DNA of 64,000 nt from Gelatoporia subvermispora B (lineage: Eukaryota; Basidiomycota; Agaricomycetes; Polyporales; Gelatoporiaceae): contig KB445803.1 of assembly GCA_000320605.2 (NCBI GenBank), positions 130,382 through 194,381 of the forward strand. Reading direction: 5' to 3'. Below, in pieces: positions 1-11,280 of this stretch. The notes under the pieces were generated by a model that saw only the letters and a list, made by a program, of their open reading frames with translations, ran no database searches and was not told the origin of the DNA. Position 1 is the first letter of the stretch. Each line of letters begins with the position of its first letter. A program made the position numbers and the translations under genes.

Positions 1-390
1 CGGAGCGCGGCCCTTGCCTTTTGTGACCTCCACCATGTCCTCCGATGTTGCAGACTGGAAGGATTGGCTACTTTGCGTACGGCCGAGACGTGCTGTCGAA
101 GGGGGGGGTAGAGGGGTCCGCAGAGCTCCTGCGCTCGGTCCTCTAGTCTGTCTCGCCTTCTGCGCCGCGGCCGTCTTAGGCATCGCCACAGTTTTGCGAG
201 TTGCGCGGGCTGTACGCGGCGTCGTGGGCAGACTCTTGTGGGCCACCGTTTGTTTTGTGCCGCGCGTGGGCTCCTCCGTGTCAGTCGCACCGCCAGTCGC
301 CGTAGGTACCACCAGGTCTGCTAGCGAAGGCACCGGGCCCGGAGGCGTGTCCTCGACGCGGTCTTCACCGCCAGGCTCGCCAGGTTGCAT
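1..390 (-). CDS. Unidentified protein, N-terminal part, cut by window edge
   Basis: On the minus strand an open frame runs from an ATG at 390-388 to the window edge without a stop, about 130 codons. The translation is rich in Pro, Thr, Ala and basic residues and starts MQPGEPGG, with runs such as TPPGPVPSLADLV and TLPPPST-like segments; it looks like a low-complexity, possibly nucleic-acid-binding N-terminus. A stop lies about 14 codons upstream in the same frame, so the ATG is a reasonable start unless an upstream exon exists. I do not recognise the family. A gag-like retroelement protein is one possibility, but no zinc knuckle, protease or polymerase motif is visible because the rest lies outside the window. 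Confidence 0.35.
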   Translation of the reverse strand, partial: MQPGEPGGEDRVEDTPPGPVPSLADLVVPTATGGATDTEEPTRGTKQTVAHKSLPTTPRTARATRKTVAMPKTAAAQKARQTRGPSAGALRTPLPPPSTARLGRTQSSQSFQSATSEDMVEVTKGKGRAP

Positions 391-1095
391 ATTGACTGAA
401 GCGCCGTTCAGTAGGCGCGCCAATTCACCACATAGCACTCACGGATTCTGCACACAGCTGTGTCGGGATCCCCGATAGGAGTGTCTGTGTGGTCCGCACA
501 AGCACCTTGGGGCACAATCTCCCCTGGGCCCCACCAGCCACCCGGGCAGCAACTGTACAGTACCCGCGGACTGCGCCGAGCGGCCGTACTGATCGCCCGT
601 CCAACGGGAGCAAATCTACCAGCCTATTAGTCGGGCGGGACCACTGTTGCGTTGCCCATAGCTCACCTGCCGTCGCGACGCGCCACTCACTATTCGGTGC
701 ATTTACACGCACCTCGCAGCGCAGTGCGCCTCTGGCCATCTTCCGAACGCCATGCTTGTCGACGCTATGATGAAGGTATTCCCTGGTATTCCTCCAGGAA
801 CACTATGTAATCCTACGCAACCCTTAAAACTCATGAATGCATAGATATCTATCGGAAAGTCCATACTGGTAATGCTGCTTTGTTACTGGAAACATCCAAC
901 CTACAAGCAAATCTCACGGGCTAGCTCTGATTCTGGTTTGGAGGTCGCCACGATCTCATGCCTTTTCTCTCCTTTTCAAGATAATCCATAAGGGACCGGC
1001 GTGATCACCTCACACCCTTCAAACAATCGAAGAGTGTTACCGGTGAGTTTATAGGAATCTGCTACCCTCAAACAACAAGTCTTCGCTCACCATCA
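391..1095. other. Gene-free stretch
   Basis: No convincing coding exon was seen. Open frames on both strands in 425-770 have no recognisable motif and start at non-ATG codons or in poor context. The right part (800-1090) is AT-richer and fits the 3' flank of the minus-strand BTB gene that ends at 1096. Confidence 0.4.
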
Positions 1096-2208
1096 TTATT
1101 CCGTCGACCAGTCCTCCACCTCGATGTCAAAGAACACAGGCAGTTTCCGCCAAATTGCCAGCCGTTCTTCATTTAGTCTATTGGACAGTAATTTTCCACA
1201 CTCTAGGCATAGCATCATGCCACACGGGGGGTGATATTCCGCGACGAGGAGAGGAAAGGCCGCAAAAGTATCAGGCGACTGCGTGCCCCGATCCTTGATC
1301 TGTGCTTCCCGGAATGCTGCCTGGCAGCTCGGCCGAGACATACACGTCCTCTCCATCTCAGCATCCCACTCGAGGGTCCGCGTCCAGACAGCAAAGCCTG
1401 CCTGCATCAGCCTCCGCTGGCCTCTGAGGCACCGTACGGCATCTGCGGGAGTAAGGCATTCCTTTGAGCCATGCCGAACAAACCCGTTCATGATGACTTC
1501 AGATCCAGAAGAGCGCAGATGAAGAATGCGAAGGGGAGCATAGATGTTGTGCGCGTGAGCTTCCCTAGGTTGACGACCGCAATTGCGTCGGCGGGCTCGA
1601 ACTGCATTGGACACTGTTGCGAGTACTGCTCGAGAGTAAGGAAGTGCTCGGGTGCATTGATCGGAAATGTCTCCTGGAGGTAAGCAATGGCTTCTGTTAC
1701 GAGGTATTCGATCTGAAATTTGTAACTAAGCCGAATGACTGCTGCTAACGATGTGAAAGCGAAGCGTGCGCTGGGCCGGTAAAACCTATCGAGGCCGGAC
1801 GATGAGAGGTGTAGTAATGTGACAAGACTGAACTTACTTCATATTGCTGAACAGCGCGTGCAATAGATACTGTATATCCAGCGCGCTGTCAGACAGGCGT
1901 ACAACTAGACATCCGTCCATATGCTCGGCGTTAATCGCAGGCGGGGCGAGCCTGAACATATCACGAAACACAGTTGAACGTTGCGCAAGTACTCCCTGGT
2001 AAACCTGGAATGCGGTGTCGTTGCATACAAGTACAACGGTGCCGTCTGGGTACCAAAGAGACTTATCGCGCTGCAAGCTCTCTAGCGAGAGACGAGTTGG
2101 GCTTGAGCCCAGCTCGTAGTCATCGTCATCGTCGGTCCGGAGACGTTTCTTCGGAGAAGAGCTGGGGCGGGATGTGACGCTCGACCTAGACACAACGTTT
2201 GATTCCAT
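1096..2208 (-). pseudogene. BTB/POZ domain protein, one frameshift (copy 1)
   Basis: This is a member of the BTB/POZ family that recurs in this window. Exon 1 runs 2208-1838 and begins with a basic, Asp-rich leader, then the BTB core (LWYPDGTVVLV, FQVYQGVLAQRS, FRDMF, LVVRLSD). A 52-nt intron (1837-1786) separates exon 2 (1785-1096), the helical C-terminal half ending in FFDIEVEDWSTE. The two frames of exon 2 do not join: the frame carrying LPFAFFICAL stops at a TGA, and the homologous continuation MNGFVRHGSKE lies in another frame. The break is near 1500-1515, with no plausible intron. By comparison with the intact copies at 9845 and 11281 this needs a single indel. Either the gene is a recent pseudogene or the assembly has an error. 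BTB proteins usually act as dimerisation or cullin-3 adaptor modules; the role here is unknown. Confidence 0.8.
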
Positions 2209-2728
2209 AAGTCAGTGTAACGATGAGAGATGTTCCACGTGGGACACACGACGGTACAATGAGGCATGCCACATGTTGGGCAGACCAGGCGCAGTAGGTC
2301 CTCGGGTGTCAGGCTGTAATTCTGCATGTTTAGATTAACTTTGCTATGCTTCAGTTTTATCGACGGTTATCGCACCGCTCTGCTCTGATATATACACATT
2401 GTCGGTATTACCTGGCACGAAAGTGGTTCTCTGGCGACCATGGCTTGTCGACAAAATAGACATTTTCGCTGATCTCAAATCTCACTGGAACGTAGGGATG
2501 CAAGAGGGCCGCACCGAGAGCTGGTCGCATCTGGTCGATGGACGCGGTATCTCGCAATCCCGCAACCGCTAGCGCCAGTGAATCCATCAGCATTGCCGCC
2601 GCCACAAGCGCGTTGACTGACGTGTCCTCAGAGACAGAACATCTTGGCAGCTTCGGGCTTCTCCCCTCTGCCTGTACAGCTCCTTGGACACGTGTGCTCT
2701 CATTGGATCTGTGTCCACTGGATTCCAA
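2082..2728 (-). CDS. Hypothetical, possible two-exon frame upstream of BTB copy 1
   Basis: An open frame at 2728-2411 (Ser/Ala-rich, with the helical stretch ALVAAAMLMDSLALAVAGL) can be joined across a putative intron (GTAATA near 2410 to ACAG near 2321) to a short frame containing a CPTCGMPHCTVVCPTW cluster of cysteines. It has no ATG in good context and overlaps the start of the BTB gene at 2208. It could be a decayed gene or chance coding potential. I do not recognise a family. Confidence 0.2.
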
Positions 2729-3395
2729 AGTTGTACATTGTATCGAGGCTCTGACTAGTCGGTCTCGTCGCTAGTTACTTTCTCTTAGGGCGTCAGTATG
2801 TGGGGGTCGTTATGCGACAAGCCTTTGAAGTCGACTGCTCTGACAAGACCCATCCGTGCGATGTAACACCCAACCCTTGGGTCGCATCTATTTCCAAGAT
2901 ATGCACAAACCCGACTTCCGCCGTGCCTGATACAAGTAGTCACTAGTTGTCACTAGATCGCTCTTCCTGATCGACTCGCGTCCAAGGCAGTGGCAGATTT
3001 TGATGGGCCCTGTATCGATATTCATCCTCGCGAGGGTTGTGCCCTTCTCCTGCTGCGATATCCGTGGCACAGCATATCAATTTATTGGCTGACACTCTCG
3101 ACTATCGCGGTATTTGGCACCTGAGCGGGCTCGCGTGCGCCCGTGCCTAACAAGCCACGCAAAGTCGCTATGGACGGGCCAAGGTCGAGGTACAAGAACG
3201 TTCGCCGGATTACGTATAGTTTTGTTTGCCCTTACAGGCAGCTAGAGGAGACATCTGCCGAGCTTCACTAGTATTTCTTGGCCACTCACATCTGCCTGCC
3301 GATATAAGGCCTGAGCTCCATGCGGTGGGTATGCTGTGGTGCCGTCGCCCATCTCCGCTACATTTCACCCCAGTCTTATAGAGCGTCAACTACCA
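2729..3395. promoter_or_regulatory. Upstream region of the DUF6533 gene, with TATA-like box
   Basis: No gene was seen. A TATA-like sequence, gatataagg, lies at about 3300-3308, some 90 bp before the ATG at 3396, a usual distance for a fungal core promoter. Confidence 0.4.
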
Positions 3396-4945
3396 ATGTC
3401 TGACGAGGATACTCAAGACATTGTAGCAGGACTTGTTGGCTATCTTCAACCTGCGTAAGCAGCACTTTGGGCGCTGTACTTTTGCAATTTAACGTCCTGC
3501 ACAGATGGGTCGGAAGCTGCTGTAACGTTGCCGTTGCATGTGCGTCTAGTCTCCGATTGCCCTATATCATTAACGAACATCTGGCGCAGCTCTTGTTATT
3601 TACGACTATGCCACGACTCTCGAACGTGAGGTCGAGCTGATGTGGCGACGAAAGCTCACCAGTGTTACGATGCTGTTCTACCTCAACCGCTGGGTCACTG
3701 TCATATGGGTTGCCCACAAGCTTCTGATCTCCAACCTGTTGAGCCCTGTGAGCGAAACACTGTTTCTCCAAACGCAAACGGCAAGCTTCTTTCCAGTTGT
3801 TCAGGCCGTGATTTTTGTTGACGGTAGACCAGAGGTAGTTTCTTTTAGAGCGTAGCCAGCCGACATTCGGTCTCACATCTTCCATAGTTGCGTCGCTTTG
3901 AGTGAACTCGGCAACGCGCTCAATATTATGCTATTACTGCTCTGGGCAGGTGAGAATCCACATCGTTGGTGCCCTCCAGGCAGCCTAATGATACCGCCTG
4001 CTCCAACAACAGTGTTCTCGGGTATCCGAATCTACGCAGTCAGCAGTGGTACTTGGATTCTGTCCGCCATTGTTGCTTTTCTTAGTCTTGTCCCCGTTGC
4101 TACAAATTCGGTGCTTCTCACTAGTCATCTAAGGAGGCTTTCTTGACTGACACTATCGTGCAGTACTATTACTTTGCAACCCAATCTTACGCCATTGACG
4201 AATATTTCGTGATCGGAACGTGGTGTGACTACTTCACTGTCCTCGACGAGGCCACTACACTCAAGTGAGCTTCTTCCAGTTACCTCTAGAGAAGAAAGCT
4301 AACATAAAAGCAGATGTGAGCTCTTGGAACTTTATCCGGATCACGTATCTGAAATGAAGCCTTAGTGTCCCTCATCACACGACTCTGCGTTATTGCGTCG
4401 GACGTCGTCGTGCTACTCGTAACCTGGTGGAAAACGTATGACATCGCTAGGGAAGCCCGGAGGCATGGATTCAAGACACCTCTGGCGACAATGCTCCTTC
4501 GTGATGGTTCGTGATCAATATTCGTCTCATGAGAAGCCGGTCCTTATGGATACTTGCAAATGTAGGCACTGCGTACTTTGTGTACGTGATCGGCTAATGC
4601 TCTTCTGCTCCTGGCTGAACAATCTGTACATTCGCAGACTCCTGCTATGCCTCAACATTCTGAGCATGGTAGCTCTTGTGGTGGACGTATGTTCTCCTTC
4701 GAATGCAAACTTCATCTTTTCCCGCTAACTCGTAATCGGCTTAGTTTCTGATTTGGATCAGCAATTTCTTACTACCGTCAGTCCGATCGCTCATTATTTA
4801 TTCAGTAAATAAGATTGAGATATGTATCCGGAACCAGCGTCTCTTCGGTCATCATATCTCACTTTCTGCTCAGTCTACGCCACTCGGGAAGCGTCGGCTT
4901 ACGCTAACAGCAACCTTGCTTGTCTACCCAGGTAGGGACATTTAG
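3396..4945 (+). CDS. DUF6533 multi-pass membrane protein
   Basis: Starts at ATG 3396. The protein can be assembled from about nine exons with introns of about 50-110 nt. Exon 3 carries the DUF6533 signature YDYATTLEREVELMWRRK followed by LFYLNRW. Later exons give successive membrane segments (LNIMLLLLWA; TWILSAIVAFLSLVPVATN; TRLCVIASDVVVLLVTWW; LLLCLNILSMVALVV) and the family's conserved loop TYDIAREARRHG...LLLRDG. DUF6533 proteins are a basidiomycete family of unknown function predicted to lie in membranes with about seven helices. Exon ends I could place include 3454, 3747, 3949 and 4110. The join between about 4260 and 4375 is unclear because every acceptor tried leaves a stop or a frame change, so this copy may be slightly degraded. 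The last exon starts at about 4745 and stops at 4945. Confidence 0.65.
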
Positions 4946-5157
4946 GCAGGCTGTGTAATAGAATTCAGTATCAATTTCAACCCCGCATGCTAAAATACAA
5001 TCGGAGTTTTATCTTAAACAGCGGGACCTGCAGAGATTCTGAACTCAAACCGTGATACCGACGGTCTATTTCGAACTCAGATAAATGATCGCGAGCAAGG
5101 GATCAGACCACACTGTGTGGGGAGTACAAATAGCAATGATTGCACTTCAAGTTCCCA

Positions 5158-5727
5158 ATGGACAAGATTGACTTTTTGATGGACTTCGGACTTGAAGGTA
5201 GTGACACCATGTCATGCTACGACTTGTTACTTCTGCGATCTGGACTGAGTATTCTGTTTCAAAGCGCCCGGGCTGTTGCTTGGTTGTGTTTGTCAGAAAT
5301 GGCTCGGCGCTTGTGAATTATGGGGGTGCACAGCAACCTTGACAAGCAAGGTAATGTCGCTCACGGACCACAGGATGATGCACTGGGCACACATCCATCT
5401 TTCGTCCGCTCCCAAGCAGCGAGCCTGCGCTTCGCTGCTTTTGTGGACAACATGGGTGAAGATTTAAGCCATGGCTTCGATATTGGGCAACAAGATGGCG
5501 AATGGGACAACAATGACAACGCTGACATTGCGTATGAAGCGGGCAGCAAGCTGGCCACGGTCCCTGCCATCGATAAGGAAAACATCGAAGGCATCGGCGA
5601 AGCAGCTTACGGCTGTGCTCCTCTAGCAGATTTTTCTACAAGCGATATCGCGTTCATCAGCGGTGCGCGTTCTGTGGATTCTGAGAACGTAGTCATGACT
5701 GGGGAAATTGAGACTGTCGAGCGATGA
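5158..5727 (+). CDS. Hypothetical protein, acidic, interrupted by one stop
   Basis: Two open segments in the same frame, 5158-5310 (from ATG) and 5320-5727, are separated only by a TGA at 5311-5313. The downstream part (135 codons, ATG at 5320) is acidic and looks protein-like (MGEDLSHGFDIGQQDGEWD, then a Thr/Glu-rich tail ending IETVER). No domain is recognised. Either 5320 is the true start, or an intron or read error hides a longer protein. Confidence 0.3.
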
Positions 5728-5817
5728 TACGGACAGTTTGTTCATATCTAAATACCATCTGTCCGAGTACCTATGTCCAGGAATATCCCAGTGCGCACAG
5801 TACAGTTGCACAACTAC

Positions 5818-6974
5818 CTATGCTGTTACTTGATGGCGTGATGAAGGCTTAATGATAGTCTTTATTAGCTCCATAGGGAATGGAGGCGGATCGTGGTCAC
5901 TTACCCGGTGTGACTTCGAAGCGCTCGCTTTTTGAGTGTCGAAGAATGAGGGCAATTGTACCCAAAATTGTCGGCGCATGTCCTTTTCTCTGGTCCTCAC
6001 AGTGAATTTGCACTCCTGGCAAGGCTGGGATAGGTCGGGAAGAGAGCGATACATTTGGTCCAGGAGTAGCTCGGAATCGTCCAGGAGCCGAGGACACCGA
6101 CCAAAGGCCGTTGACGTGAAGAGTTGGATCTTCTCCGAAAGCTTCGATAGAGCCCATTTGCATGTTATGGGAGTCTTACACCTTCCGTGTAGAGCGAAGT
6201 CATGATCGAAAATCTGACGGAGGCCAGTGCTTCTTGCCGTAGAGAGGTGGTATCCTGCTTCGATGCAAATTGTGACATCCGCGCGTGAGAGCAGTTCGCG
6301 TTGTCCGCCAATTTCAAATCCATAGAGCAATTCGGTTGTCGTGAGTGCACTCGAACATATGTACAGTGCGAGGGGGAGTAAAGAGAACGTCTCCATAAGT
6401 CTCGCTAGATTGACAATAGTAATGGCTTCACCTGGTACGATCTCGTACGGAGTGTCTGCCAAGAATTCAGACAGGTTTTCAAATGGAGGGTATGTTTCCA
6501 GAGAAGGGTGGACGAATTTGAGTTGCAAGTCCTGGAGCGCTTGATTCCGAAGAGCTTCCATGTCATACTTGTTCCCCCATTCTAATCAGTGTTGCGAGTG
6601 CCGCAATGCCAGCCCGGACGTCCACGTGTCTATAGCTGTTAAAGTACCAACTGAGCGTTGGTGCAACTCAATATGTATGGGTACAAAACGTACTGTATAT
6701 CACCCCCAAGGAGAACGTGTAGAACATAGCGGAGTTCAGTGACACGTTCCGAGAGATACACGACCGGGCATCCGTCAATCTGCTCGGTATCGTCCGGCTG
6801 AGGGACCGTAAACATGTCATTGAACACCCCAAAATGGGGCGACAGGAAACCCCGGTAGACTCGAAAGGCAACATTCTCTGCGACAAGCATCACATTGCCA
6901 TCTGAGAACCAAATATCGGTGCTGTAGGTGATTGTATCGGAGGACGTTCGAGCATCCAGCTTTCCGGTCTGCAT
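5818..6974 (-). pseudogene. BTB/POZ domain protein, G-run frameshift (copy 2)
   Basis: Exon 1 (6974-6694, ATG at 6974) carries the BTB core with IWFSDGNVMLVAENVAFRVYRG, FNDMFTVPQP and VVYLSE. A 43-nt intron (6693-6651, GTACGT to CTCAG) joins exon 2 (6650-5818). Exon 2 opens in phase, but the frame breaks in a run of five G just upstream of the codons for NKYDMEALRNQAL; four G would restore homology to the KYGMQSLREQVL region of the intact copy at 9845. The rest of exon 2 is intact, with LPLALYIC, a CQECK pair of cysteines, and a C-terminus ending RHQVTA. One base in a homopolymer is therefore all that separates this from a complete gene of about 370 residues. A sequencing error and a recent null allele are equally consistent with the sequence. 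Confidence 0.8.
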
Positions 6975-7772
6975 TGAACGTATCTAGAGAATTGTAAGAC
7001 AAAAAGTTACAGTGGCGCGGGTAGCAATGGGGTGCAATTGCAATTCACATTAGGCAGCTGGCAGATCGTATGTTGGCGAGACAATCGTGCGCAGCTGTGT
7101 ACGGTAGGATTTAGCGCCGATGTTCGACTTGCCTCCGCCTAGCCTCCGCGTCTCGGACACGGGCTCCGTTCAGCTTATGTTAGAATGCTAGATTTTAAGC
7201 CCGTTGTGCCCTCGTACGTAAAAAGTTCGCCAGATTGACTGGGAAGGCACCGGATGAACTTGGTCTAGTCAGTCGCAAGGCGCGTATTGATAGTCCATTT
7301 ACTACTCCATTTGCCAGTCATTGATGTCACGGTTTTCAACATATATTTACGTGTGTGAAAGCAAGCTTGCAGCACCTGCAGCTTTACTACGTAGATCTAC
7401 TGCAATGCATGTACACCAGCGAGGTGATGAATATGATGAACAGGATCAACTTATAAAAGTGTCTCATGGAAGATAGATGGGGTAGTCTTCTGTGTAATCC
7501 TCGTGCGAGCATAAAGACTTGGAGGGGTGCGCTCAAGTCCCGATAGGGGCCCCAACCTTGCTAGAGGGCTAATATCAGGAAACACTAAGAAATAGGAAAT
7601 TGGCTCACGCCAGGCACCTTGCATCTTTTTACTTGTCTCATTGATAGGCTGACCATTCCGTGTCGATGTTAAATAACTTAGGGAGGCTCTGCCAGTTGCT
7701 CTTTCGTCCCTGCTGAGTTTGGATTGATGTATTCTCTGCGCAGGTGCTACACAATATGAGCGTACGGTCTAC
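6975..7772. other. Gene-free stretch
   Basis: This is the upstream flank of BTB copy 2 and the downstream flank of the decayed copy 3. It has no open frame with a recognisable motif and no repeats or RNA gene that I could see. Confidence 0.4.
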
Positions 7773-8565
7773 CTAGGGTGTCAATGTGGCCGGACTTGTA
7801 ATGCTAAGGTTTAGTAGATCTGCAGATGATTGCCTGGCTTGTTGAAGTGAGTCCCTACATCTATCTCTCATGACACAGCCATGTTGCATGACCACATCCC
7901 ATTCCAAGATCCGCATCACGGACGCAGTGCGCGAAGCCATCAATCTGGCTTGACCGTTCAGACATCTTGATAGATCATTGACGGTCCAGCCATCCAGTCC
8001 CGGGGTACGTCGGTATAGATCTTCGATAGACACGGGTCTGAGCTGCGCGATCATGTAGAATGTCATGTGAAGGATTACCGTAGTATCAGTCAGGTGTCCT
8101 AGTTCGATTGCCTCGAACACGTCACGGATGGTCGCGGAAACTGGAAGATTCTCCAAGTATTCAGTGATAGAGACCGACGAGATATCGGGAAGGTGTGATG
8201 AGAAATTATCTCTCAAGTACCGAAGACCCCGCTCGTATACGCCTTCAATTCCGTATCTGTGGCCGAGGCGAATGGATTACGCTAACTCCGAGAAGTGTTG
8301 TCGTATGTCGCCATCTTGCAAGGGAACCCTATAACTAATTGAGGACAATCTTTGGGATTACACATAGAAAATGCTCACTGATTTCTTTTCAAACAAAGCG
8401 CGGAACACGTTGCGAACATTGGTCGAGCGATCCGGCAGCCGTGCTACTGAACATCCTTCCATGGTCTCGGAGTTTGGGACATGTCGTGGAATATTGGGAC
8501 AAAGTTACGCTAGCAGTCCACAGTAGACGCGAAAGGCCACATCTTCTGCTAGGATGATAGTGTTT
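7773..8565 (-). pseudogene. BTB/POZ pseudogene (copy 3)
   Basis: The minus strand preserves a recognisable but broken family member. Near 8560-8400 the BTB core reads DGNTIILAEDVAFRVYCGLLA and then hits a TAA, continuing in frame with a divergent second half (VARLPD, VFRALFEK). After a probable intron, the second part shows a TAA within HFSELA*SIRLGHRYGIEGVYERGLRYLRDNF, then an open C-terminal half to 7773 (TFYMIAQLRP, ILEWDVVMQHGCVMRDRC). There is no ATG or leader, and at least two nonsense codons. The C-terminal half is clearly homologous to copy 1 (ILEWD versus TLEWD, cysteine spacing). This copy is decayed well beyond copies 1 and 2. Confidence 0.75.
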
Positions 8566-9844
8566 CCATCCTCGGATCACGATGCTATCATGCTCCGCTG
8601 AGTGACTCCACTGAACTCAAAGTCCTGCCAGACTATGATAGACGCGACACGACGGTCATGTGATCACGGGAATGTCGCGTCTGCTGCTAACAATTTAGCA
8701 ACTAGAGAAGCGCCGCCTGCGTCGGCAAACACCTTGCTCGCTCTCGTTTAGAAAATCGAACTCAGATGCAATCCTCACGTTGGCGATTGGCCACTTTATC
8801 GCTGCATCAACGAGATGTATGCATTAATTCAATCAAGCTCTACATGATTTTGGGACGAGAACACAGGCATGGTAATTATAGAGCTACATGTGCCGCTACA
8901 TAAGCATTCACATTATTATCATAACAAGGACAATTTCCGTCCTGCTATTTTCGTCTAGACTTGACCATCAGTGTGCATCGGGCATGGTCAATGTGTTGAG
9001 AGTCTCAACTGAGACATGCCTGTCAGATCACTTGTAACATGCCAGTCTCTTCGGCGACTGGAACATGTCTACAAAGAGGACACGGGCATGGACATGCCTC
9101 TTGTGCAGTGACACACTTGTACTTGGCGCTATCAAGAAGCTCAGGTCGTTCAATCAAAAGCTGTTTAGAAATCGCGACCCGGATCTGCAGAAAGAAGACG
9201 ATTGGCTCGAAATATCGAACGAAAGGAGCAAAACAGATTGGGAGACACTGGGAAGACTGATGTGGCGGGGAGGACAAGTGCCACAAAGCGGAAGCACGTG
9301 ATGAGCATGGTAGGTAACAGACGCCCAGCAGACGCGGAAATGTACATCGCACATACCATATTAGGAATGACGCGTCAGGCGTGGGAAAATGTCAACGGAA
9401 AAGTGAACACATTGTGGACTGGGAGAGACCTTGCAAGCAAGGTGACCCATATACAGCGCAGGGACACCTTCCTCTATGCACCTCACGCGATCCATCTCGA
9501 GGACTCAAGTACTCAATTCAGTAGTCAGGATTTCAATGGTCGTATTTGACTTTGCGCATTTGGCCACTTTTCATCAGCAAGACCTCGATACCGTCGTTGG
9601 GGCCCAAACTAGAAAACTCAAGCTACTCCCATCGCCGACGTTCTCTGCATGGTCAGTGCGCAGTTCATGCGGCAATAGAGTACGTAAGGCACGTCAAAGA
9701 AGAGAGCAACAGCAATTGTATCCTCAAGAGTTCATAACCACCAGCTCTATAACCGTACACGGCGTGAGTAGCTAGCTATAAACCAAGGAAAGCGATGCGC
9801 CATTGTGCCGATGACTTTCGATACTGCAGATCTGCGCAGCCTAA
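8566..9844. other. Intergenic, promoter of BTB copy 4 with TATA box
   Basis: No gene was recognised; frames at 9023-9549 on both strands lack motifs and begin at non-ATG codons. A TATA box, gctataaacc, lies at 9775-9784, about 65 bp before the ATG of the plus-strand BTB gene at 9845. Confidence 0.4.
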
Positions 9845-10892
9845 ATGGCTGAACCTTCGCAGACATCAGTCAAGCGTCGACGTGACGAGATGTCCAACGT
9901 CTTGCAATACGATTTCCAGCGTTGCACTGAGCTCTGGTACTCGGACGGCAACGTCATCCTGGTAGCAGGGAGCACAGGTTTCCGCGTGTATCGTGGACTC
10001 CTGGCTCGTCAATCGCAGGCGTTCAATGACATGTTCCTGGTCCCACAGCCTGCAGATTCTGAGCAAATCGAGGGCTGCCCAGTCGTCCGACTATCCGACG
10101 ACACTTCCGATCTCATTCACGCCTTCCGAGCTTTGTTCGGTGGTGTCAAGTGAGTCTGCTCGGATGCCATGTTGGGGAATCTCAACAAACACACCCAGCT
10201 ACTTCTCGCGTGATGAGCGCACTCCAATCGAGATTATCGCTGCTCTCGCGCGCGTTACACACAAGTACGGCATGCAAAGCCTGCGAGAGCAAGTCCTCAA
10301 TCAGCTAAAGATGACCTTCCCGATCCAACTGCCTGACGCATTCACGACATTCAAGGATCACTTAGAGCGGTCGCCAATCCTCATGAACGAAGCCGACGTC
10401 ATCGTGGTTATCAACCTCGCCCGCCTCATCGAGGCTCCCTCCCTCCTTCCACTCGCCTTCTACGGCTGCTGCCAGCTCCAGGACAAGCTAATCACAGGCG
10501 TAACATGCGGCGGCCGGCTCGAAGAACTGTCGCAGAATGAACTGCTCACTTGCATCCGTGGCAAAGATCAACTTGTCAAGGCCCGAGAGGCGGGGATACA
10601 AAGTGTCTTTCTCCGGATCAAGTGTTACGCGGGATTTGGGCAGGAATGCTCCAGACAACTCCAGAGCATCACAATGTCCGCCTTTCATCGCTCCCTGCAG
10701 ATGCCGTCGGCAGCTGCTCTAGATTCCTGGTCGACATACATCGATCAGATATTGGTCCATTACAAACCGTGCGAAGATTGTCTGTCCGCTCTGCGCCGCC
10801 GCGAGAAGACGGTCCGGAGGAACGTCTGGAAGTCCCTCCCCGAGCTGTTCGGCCTTCAGATCGAAGAATGGCCAGTCGATGACGAGGAATAA
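9845..10892 (+). CDS. BTB/POZ domain protein, intact (copy 4)
   Basis: Two exons, 9845-10149 and 10199-10892, joined by a 49-nt GT-AG intron in phase 2, give a 332-residue protein. Residues 1-30 are a Ser/Arg leader (KRRRDEMS). The BTB/POZ fold spans about residues 28-150: LWYSDGNVILVAGSTGFRVYRG, FNDMFLVPQP, CPVVRLSDD, then the helical part beginning YFSRDERTP. The second half is all-helical (LPLAFYGCC; a CEDCLSALRRREKTVRR segment with paired cysteines; end LFGLQIEEWPVDDEE). It is the best reference copy for the family here, and the position of its single intron is shared with copies 1, 2 and 5. BTB domains dimerise or recruit cullin-3; no second known domain is seen, so the partner is unknown. 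Confidence 0.88.
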
Positions 10893-11280
10893 GGATAGTC
10901 GGTCTCAAGGTGCACCATTACGTGGTTTCTCTTCCCGTTTTTGTGAATCTCACGATGCTCACTGACAAGCTTCATCACCCTTCGGCAGGTGTAACACGTG
11001 CTGCGTTCATCGCGGGAGGCTGAAGTCGTCTGTGTTCCAGGATGATATTCCGCAGGATCCTAGAGATCAATTTATCAATCAATGTTATCAGACGCAGGGG
11101 ACCATAATGAGTGTATGGATATATACATGCTAATGCGATGGGAAGACGTAGGTAACTGAACGCGCAGCTCTGAATCACTCTGCAATCCAACCCTCCTGGA
11201 GACCCTGGTCGTTGCTCAGTAACCTTTGTGCGCCCCCAGGACGACTCGCAGAATCCAGAGGGAGGGTATTCTATCGTCTA
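10893..11280. other. Convergent intergenic region between two BTB genes
   Basis: This is the shared 3' flank of the converging BTB copies 4 and 5. No gene or repeat was seen. Confidence 0.4.

Noticed and set aside
9023..9549. Overlapping open frames on both strands
   Set aside because: Non-ATG starts, no domain, and no similarity to the neighbouring BTB genes.
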